Position numbers and translations under genes: made by a program. DNA of 10,350 bases from Christensenella sp. UBA4263 (GTDB taxonomy: Bacteria > Bacillota > Clostridia > Christensenellales > Aristaeellaceae). Numbering within the stretch: position 1 is the first letter of the stretch; every line of letters begins with the position of its first letter. The notes under the pieces are model-generated. The model was not told where the DNA came from. It saw only the letters and a list, made by a program, of their open reading frames with translations, and made no database searches. The DNA is taken from the NCBI GenBank assembly GCA_002395225.1, contig DGWH01000105.1, positions 27,691 through 38,040 of the forward strand. Reading direction: 5' to 3'. Below are positions 6,701-10,350 of the stretch, in pieces.

Positions 6701-8157
6701 AGAAATACGGTTTTCAGCCCGCAGACTGGCAGGGTGTGCGGTACAGTCCGGCACAGCAGGATCAGGCGGAGGCCGAGATGAAAGCCTTTGCCCGGAAAAT
6801 TCAGGAGCTTTCGGCCGATGTGCATGCCCTTGAGATCCGGCACGGGAAAAAAGAGGAAGCGCTGCGCCAGATCCTTGAGTGGATGATGCGGGACTGCGGG
6901 ACGCGGGAACCGCTCATGCGGGATGAGGTGCCGGTCATTGACTACGCCGAGCGGAAAAACCTGCTGGTTCATCAGCGGAAGGAACATGAGGCGGCGGCCA
7001 ATGATCTGGCCGGACGGATCCGGGTTTACAGTGCGAACCTGACAACGCTGTCGGAGTTCCAGGAGATTCCGGTGACAGAGCCGGTCCGGTTTGAGGAGGA
7101 TTTCTCCGGGTTTACGGAGGAGGCGCTGCGCAGCTTTACCGGCAGTCTGCAGCGGGCTTACCGGGAGGCAGCGGAAAATGCACGGGACAGAAGGCGCCGG
7201 ACCGAGAAAGTGCTCCAGCAGGTGATCCGCATTGAGGAATTTCAGGAGGAGTATTATCAGAAGCCGCTTGAGACGATTCTGGCGCTGACGGAGGATGCCG
7301 GTCAGGTGCTGCGGCAGCTGGACATGGTGCTGCAGTCGTATCGGGACCTGATGGCCAAGCTGATGGTGGACATTGCGGTCGTGGAAAAGGAACGGACGCA
7401 TGTGATTGCGGTGCTGAAGGAATACACCCATGAAATTCATGTGCAGATGGGCCGGATTGACCGCAACTCGACGGTGCAGGTCCGCGGGAAGCCGCTGAAA
7501 ATGCTCAAGATCACGCTGCCGGACTGGGAGGAAAATGTCCGGGTGTTTGAGCCCCGAATTGCGGATATGGTGGATGAGCTGACGAAAAAGGGCATTGCCC
7601 TCCTTGAAAAGGGGGAGGCCATCCATGACTTTGTCGGAAAGCGGATGACGACCAGGGAACTGTATGACACGGTCATCGGCATCGGGAATGTGCGGATTCA
7701 GCTGTACAAAATTGAGGCCCAGCGGGAACTGCAGATTACCTGGAGTGAGGTGGCGAAAAACTCCGGCGGCGAGGGATTTCTCTCGGCCTTTGTCATCCTC
7801 TCCAGCCTCCTCTACTATATGCGCTGGGAGGAAACCGATATCTTTGCCGACCGAAACGAGGGAAAGGTCCTGTTGATGGACAATCCCTTTGCCCAGACCA
7901 ATGCGGCGCATCTGCTGATCCCGCTGATGGAGGTGGCAAAGAAGAACAATACCCAGCTGATCTGTTTTACCGGACTGAGCGGGGAGTCGATCTACAGCCG
8001 GTTTGACAACATCTATGTGCTGAACCTGATCCGGTCTTCGCTGAGCAATACCCAGTATCTGCGCGGCAAGCATGTGGCGGGCAGTGAGCCGGAGATGGTC
8101 AGTACGGCCAGAATCGAGGTCAGCAGCGATTCCGGCCAGCTGCGGATGCTGTTCTGA
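3736..8157 (+). CDS. jetC: Wadjet SMC-like ATPase JetC
   Basis: This 1473-residue protein is an intact SMC/MukB/SbcC-type ATPase, the motor of the Wadjet complex. The N-terminal head opens with a beta strand and a P-loop, MDNGGGKS (37-44, Lys43 and Ser44). The first P-loop residue is Met instead of the usual Gly. Long Glu/Arg/Leu/Gln-rich coiled coils run from roughly 250-645 and 755-1190. Between them a globular hinge (about 648-750) includes GIHVVYGMEWLK and GVHFYMLFN. The C-terminal head has the ABC signature SGGEG (1343-1347) and Walker B VLLMDNPF (1378-1385). Asp1382 is present, but the usual catalytic Glu is Asn1383. Downstream, TNAAHLL replaces the usual D-loop Asp with Asn. By family knowledge JetC dimers extrude DNA loops with JetA and JetB. 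The frame is unbroken and ends in tandem TGA TGA stops. Confidence 0.94.
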   Translation: MSKINAVRFINLNYNYNMFRISDETLYFNGESTLVKMDNGGGKSVLIQMLTAPFVQRRYRNVKDRPFASYFTSPKPTFILVEWQLEQGAGYVLTGMMVRQNQRMEEDRDEELEIVNFISEYREPCVQDIHHLPVVEKTKEEIRLKSFAECRALFDGYRREKGVRFISYDMGNSAQSKQYFDKLLEYGINYKEWQNIIRKINEQESGLSRLFDDCRDERGLVEKWFLETIENKLNRDQDRMQEFRNILEKYIASYRSTQDKIRRRDSILHFEEEAEKIRANAAEYLEGTRTCERRENEIASYLCELRRLSETASANLETEQACLEELQLELRRNDHQMHSADYYAAREQMEELQGQIRELQGILAEAEKDRNDRERTFHLYEMADRQEQTDLVRADLLEASQALEICRRKGEDLKPERDYIGYLLRTGYEQERDQVQHSFEETERALRTVTRRRKELGDAITGAERELRSHEQERGRLTASVQAYDETETRYVANWNEDLNRNLMGEYEPGRLALMAKNLEKERQDLAGARQAGRAQQEKLESSVRQMEDGLADLERQRQAEAEKLRAAKEKLQNFEDELNVRRGILQYLELKEDALFDTERIIRELDGRIAELELGTDRAVIESQELEKEILRLSTGRTVELSPELKEAMEGLGIHVVYGMEWLKRNGNTEQENLDLVERNPFLPYALLMTERELERLRAAALPVYTSAPIPVVVRESLADLQRVYTEDALPGTGVHFYMLFNRNLLNEERLQALLEQKQRELERKNEEIEHRRTEHREYLERRTRINAQKVTRRDYEETRAGIDELETQLAALQADIHRTMDELAAAREALRALAKELAELERRMERKERQSRELEGLAQAYERYLLAMQALHACEEKLLALDRKKKKLQVELQKNEEEGRILETRQNELRFQAGEIQRELSAYEWYEKTDAPAQFNPALEGDVPALIARYRAITETVSREEQELEEARKKANERLEKAEKELNRRAQKYGFQPADWQGVRYSPAQQDQAEAEMKAFARKIQELSADVHALEIRHGKKEEALRQILEWMMRDCGTREPLMRDEVPVIDYAERKNLLVHQRKEHEAAANDLAGRIRVYSANLTTLSEFQEIPVTEPVRFEEDFSGFTEEALRSFTGSLQRAYREAAENARDRRRRTEKVLQQVIRIEEFQEEYYQKPLETILALTEDAGQVLRQLDMVLQSYRDLMAKLMVDIAVVEKERTHVIAVLKEYTHEIHVQMGRIDRNSTVQVRGKPLKMLKITLPDWEENVRVFEPRIADMVDELTKKGIALLEKGEAIHDFVGKRMTTRELYDTVIGIGNVRIQLYKIEAQRELQITWSEVAKNSGGEGFLSAFVILSSLLYYMRWEETDIFADRNEGKVLLMDNPFAQTNAAHLLIPLMEVAKKNNTQLICFTGLSGESIYSRFDNIYVLNLIRSSLSNTQYLRGKHVAGSEPEMVSTARIEVSSDSGQLRMLF

Positions 8158-8234
8158 TGACCGGTTTGCTGAGCCGGAGGAGAGGAAACCGTTGACGTCA
8201 TTTCTCGAGGGGAGATAGAAAGACAGGGATGATT
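8158..8234 (+). other. short spacer between jetC and the transporter gene
   Basis: This gap of about 75 nt holds an imperfect weak hairpin near 8160-8176, the palindromes TGACGTCA (8193-8200) and CTCGAG (8204-8209), and AGGG at 8225-8228, which serves as ribosome site for the next gene. I see no convincing terminator with a T tract, so read-through from jetC into the transporter gene is plausible. Confidence 0.4.
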
Positions 8235-9491
8235 ATGAGAAAAGATGAAAACAGACGATATGTGAAAGCGGGAATAACCGCGGTGGCCGTTCTTGGCGTG
8301 ACGATTCTGCTGGCCTTTGCCCTCCTGCGAATCGACGGGATCATGGGCATCGTGAACGGCGCACTGCGGATATTGCAGCCGTTTGTGTTCGGGGCGGTCA
8401 TCGCCTATATTCTCACGCCGCTGTGCGGGAAAATCGAGAATCTGCTGCTGAAAGCCCTGGGCGAAAAGCACCGGCGGCTGTGCTCGGGTCTGTCGATCTT
8501 CCTGTCCATCGTGCTGTTTGTCACGTTGGTGGTACTGCTCATTCTCATCGTCATCCCGCGCGTCTTTAACAGCATTATGGGCATTGTCAATTCCCTTCCG
8601 GGACAGCTGAGGGGACTCAACCGGAAGATCGAGGAGCTGGTGTCCATTGATCCGGAACTGCAGAGGACCTGGGCGGTGGCGACCAGCGAGATCATCCGCC
8701 GGATCCAGGCTTTCCGGGATACGGGGCTGATGCCTCTTGCCCAGCGGCTGCTTTCCGGAACAGCCACGTATGTCACGATTGTCCTGCGTCTTCTGAGCAA
8801 TCTGCTGCTGGCCATCGTCATTACCGTGTATCTGCTGGCGACCCGGCGGCGCATTGCGGCCCAGGCCCAGCTGGTTGTGCGCAGCGTCTTTTCAACCAAA
8901 TGGGCGGACCGGATTGAACGGGAGGTCCGCTTTGCGGATGAGATGTTCAACGGCTTCTTTATGGGCAAGCTGCTGGACAGCGCGATCATCGGCATTCTCT
9001 GCTTCCTGGGCTGCGTCGCGATGGGATTCAGCTCCGCCCCGCTGATTGCCGTGGTGGTGGGAATCACCAACATCATCCCGTTTTTCGGTCCGTTCATCGG
9101 TGCCGTTCCGTGTCTGCTGATCCTGTTCCTTGAAAAACCGATCTACAGCCTGATGTTCCTTATTTTTATCATCATTCTGCAGCAGGTGGACGGGAATGTC
9201 ATCGGCCCGAAAATTCTCGGCAACACCACCGGTCTCTCCGGCCTCTGGGTCACCTTTGCCATTATTCTCTTTGGCGGCATGTGGGGGATTACCGGCATGA
9301 TCATTGGTGTTCCGCTGTTTGCCGTCATCTATGATGTGGCCCGCAAGCTCTGCCATAAGGGACTTCGTTTCCGGGGCAGAGAGGACCTGATTCAGGCGTA
9401 CATGGCCAGATTCCATCCGCAGCCGGCAAAAGAAATGAAAGAAAACCATGACCCGGGAAACGGCCCGGAGAAAATTTCCAGCGGTAACTGA
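8235..9491 (+). CDS. AI-2E/PerM-family membrane transporter
   Basis: The product is 418 residues from ATG 8235, which has AGGG at 8225-8228 with 6-nt spacing. An ATG two codons earlier, at 8229, abuts that site. It has about eight hydrophobic segments: near 12-31, 45-62, 84-107, 176-201, 246-264, 267-299, 303-318 and 337-365. A large loop (about 110-170) separates the third and fourth, the usual AI-2E (UPF0118, PF01594) plan. Family-specific stretches include FMGKLLDSAIIG (242-253), NIIPFFGPFIGAVP (279-292) and VIGPKILGNTTGLSG (322-336). Members were named for export of autoinducer-2 by TqsA, but others act in Na+/H+ antiport or have unknown substrates. The substrate here cannot be inferred. 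It has a charged cytosolic tail (366-418). It may be read through from the Wadjet operon but is a common housekeeping gene and need not share its function. Confidence 0.93.
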   Translation: MRKDENRRYVKAGITAVAVLGVTILLAFALLRIDGIMGIVNGALRILQPFVFGAVIAYILTPLCGKIENLLLKALGEKHRRLCSGLSIFLSIVLFVTLVVLLILIVIPRVFNSIMGIVNSLPGQLRGLNRKIEELVSIDPELQRTWAVATSEIIRRIQAFRDTGLMPLAQRLLSGTATYVTIVLRLLSNLLLAIVITVYLLATRRRIAAQAQLVVRSVFSTKWADRIEREVRFADEMFNGFFMGKLLDSAIIGILCFLGCVAMGFSSAPLIAVVVGITNIIPFFGPFIGAVPCLLILFLEKPIYSLMFLIFIIILQQVDGNVIGPKILGNTTGLSGLWVTFAIILFGGMWGITGMIIGVPLFAVIYDVARKLCHKGLRFRGREDLIQAYMARFHPQPAKEMKENHDPGNGPEKISSGN

Positions 9492-9510
9492 GGCACAGCT
9501 GGCCGTGCTT
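9491..9510 (+). terminator. possible weak terminator between convergent genes
   Basis: A 6-bp stem (AGGCAC at 9491-9496 with GTGCTT at 9505-9510, one G-T pair) with an 8-nt loop begins on the last base of the transporter stop codon. No clean T tract follows on either strand. It lies in the short gap between two converging genes, where a terminator is expected. The assignment is weak. Confidence 0.3.
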
Positions 9511-9532
9511 CATTCTGATAAACCTTTTATAC

Positions 9533-9745
9533 CTAGCTCCTGACCTCCTTCATCATCTCCGACAGCTTGTGGAGATTGGCGGTACACACAGCTTCCAGGA
9601 ACGGAACACGCCCGGCTCGCCAGTCATCGTACCTGGCTTTATCCAGCACACCGATGTCCATAAGCACATCGACTGGGGCAGCATAATCCCGGCTCTGAAT
9701 CTGCCGGTACATCGCGTCATGAACCTTTGATGGCATGTCTTTCAT
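9533..9745 (-). CDS. hypothetical 70-aa protein, possibly truncated
   Basis: This 70-residue protein begins MKDMPSKVHDAMYRQIQS. The ATG at 9745 is chosen because AGGAGAA (complement of 9754-9760) lies 8 nt upstream. A longer reading from GTG at 9835 adds a segment without a ribosome site. The soluble sequence holds AAPVDVLMDIGVL (22-34) and WRAGRVPFLEAVCTANLHKL (42-61). From memory this resembles the N-terminal part of a longer conserved Bacillota protein of unknown function. If so, this copy stops early, after MMKEVRS, and is a C-terminal truncation; that is recollection, not a search result. No membrane segment, signal peptide or catalytic motif is visible. It converges on the transporter gene and lies 90 nt downstream of the regulator gene on the same strand. 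I assign no function. Confidence 0.6.
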   Translation of the reverse strand: MKDMPSKVHDAMYRQIQSRDYAAPVDVLMDIGVLDKARYDDWRAGRVPFLEAVCTANLHKLSEMMKEVRS

Positions 9746-9753
9746 GTAAGCTG

Positions 9754-9760
9754 TTCTCCT
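9754..9760 (-). promoter_or_regulatory. Shine-Dalgarno site of the 70-aa gene
   Basis: On the minus strand this reads AGGAGAA, 8 nt before the ATG at 9745. It supports the 70-residue form over the 100-residue reading. Confidence 0.65.
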
Positions 9761-9835
9761 GTAGGTATGGCTGTAAAAGAGCAAAACCTTCTGTGCCGAC
9801 ACCCCATTGTTGGAATAGAGTAAGACGTATTGCAC

Positions 9836-10350
9836 TTAATCAATTATCCATCTTCCACCCTTATCCGGACCTTCTCGATGGAGTCTCCCACTGCTCTTTA
9901 GGCTATATAGAACTGTTCTGACCTGTGATTGACTAATCTTTAAGCGTTTTGCTATCTTTGCTCGGGAGATGTTCTCGTCCTCTCGTATTAGTGCTAACAC
10001 CAAATCAGAGCGAAGTATAATCTCATCTGCTTTTTCTGGCTGTTTTTCTGGCTGACCACCAGAAACTATACTCCACCCTTCTCCACAATGTCGATGGAAT
10101 CTAACTGTAAATCCATATTCTTCTTTTATAAACTCGTATTTTACTCCTGCTTGAGTACATTCGAAATTGATCCTTTTAAAACCTGTTGCAAATGCCTCCA
10201 TATCTCTGGAGTAATACAGCGTTTGTGTAATCAGAGGATTGCGTCGAGGCGGTCTGATCACTCGATCGATAAACTGCTGTGGTTCCAAATTTGGCGGAAA
10301 TAATCCATAGCTATAGATATCAATAAAATTCGATCTGTACGTAAAGCTTG
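9836..10350 (-). CDS. AlbA_2/HATPase_c_4-type ATP-binding winged-helix protein, C-terminal fragment
   Basis: The frame is open to the window edge, so about 170 C-terminal residues are seen and the N-terminus is missing. A TTG near 10288 is not a real start, because the conserved sequence continues upstream of it as IDIYSYGLFPPN. That stretch, with RPPRRNPLITQTLYYS and then FATGFKRINFECTQAG, matches the end of the divergent ATPase module (PF13749, HATPase_c_4) found in 'RecG-like' AlbA_2-domain transcriptional regulators, which usually have an N-terminal AlbA_2/Schlafen-type domain. A polar linker with QPEKQPEKADE precedes a C-terminal winged helix, ISRAKIAKRLKISQSQVR, then GGRWIID and a TAA stop. 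These proteins probably bind nucleic acid; roles vary and are seldom known. The codon use is more A+T-rich than in the operon, suggesting separate acquisition. Confidence 0.8.
   Translation of the reverse strand, partial: SFTYRSNFIDIYSYGLFPPNLEPQQFIDRVIRPPRRNPLITQTLYYSRDMEAFATGFKRINFECTQAGVKYEFIKEEYGFTVRFHRHCGEGWSIVSGGQPEKQPEKADEIILRSDLVLALIREDENISRAKIAKRLKISQSQVRTVLYSLKSSGRLHREGPDKGGRWIID

Noticed and set aside
6613..8073. Minus-strand open frame of 486 codons opposite the end of jetC
   Set aside because: Same compositional artefact. It covers the conserved JetC ATPase head, which is clearly the real coding strand.
8192..8221. Possible promoter before the transporter gene (TTGACG with TAGAAA, 18-bp spacing)
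   Set aside because: The -10 box is poor, and transcription would start at about the start codon, excluding the ribosome site from the mRNA.
9746..9835. Upstream extension of the 70-residue minus-strand protein from a GTG at 9835
   Set aside because: A strong AGGAGAA site points to the ATG at 9745, and the extra 30 residues do not resemble the rest of the protein.
1..10350. CRISPR arrays, tRNA or rRNA genes, insertion sequences and long direct repeats
   Set aside because: I looked for regularly spaced repeats, cloverleaf-like segments, transposase motifs and terminal inverted repeats and saw none I could support.

Overview
The window looks like a chromosomal defence locus from a moderately GC-rich Bacillota, perhaps a gut-type Clostridia or Erysipelotrichia. 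That guess rests on strong AGGAG/GGGAG Shine-Dalgarno sites, a sigma-A-type promoter, heavy use of CGG for Arg and the family flavour of the proteins. The exact taxon cannot be read from the sequence.

Layout: (1) Bases 1-198 are the last 65 codons of a SNF2-family helicase, closed by a hairpin terminator at 209-240. (2) A well-formed promoter at 270-298 starts a leader of about 145 nt. The leader holds a candidate 24-residue Cys-rich ORF (350-424) and an inverted repeat. (3) Bases 451-8157 are a tightly packed, intact four-gene operon in the order jetD-jetA-jetB-jetC. It is a Wadjet (SMC-like, MukBEF-related) anti-plasmid system of the divergent non-type-I form, probably type II. (4) An AI-2E/PerM-family membrane transporter follows on the same strand (8235-9491). 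(5) Two minus-strand genes converge on it: a 70-residue unrecognised and possibly C-terminally truncated protein (9533-9745), and the C-terminal part of an AlbA_2/HATPase_c_4-type ATP-binding winged-helix regulator (9836 to the window edge). The last gene is visibly more A+T-rich than the Wadjet operon and may mark the edge of an acquired segment.

How the genes work together, from family knowledge: JetC dimerises through its hinge and binds ATP with its heads. JetA (kleisin) and JetB (KITE subunit) complete the JetABC loop-extruding motor. JetD, with a Topo VI-A-like Toprim fold, cleaves small closed-circular DNA once JetABC has extruded it. Here jetA/jetB and jetB/jetC overlap by 11 and 8 nt and jetD/jetA are 4 nt apart, which suggests stoichiometric co-translation.

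The most notable points are: the nuclease gene leads the operon; JetC has Asp-Asn instead of Asp-Glu at the Walker B position, plus an atypical P-loop; a Cys-rich mini-ORF sits in the leader; and another nucleic-acid-linked gene lies on each side. The Wadjet system itself is a known type. The novelty, if any, lies in these details.
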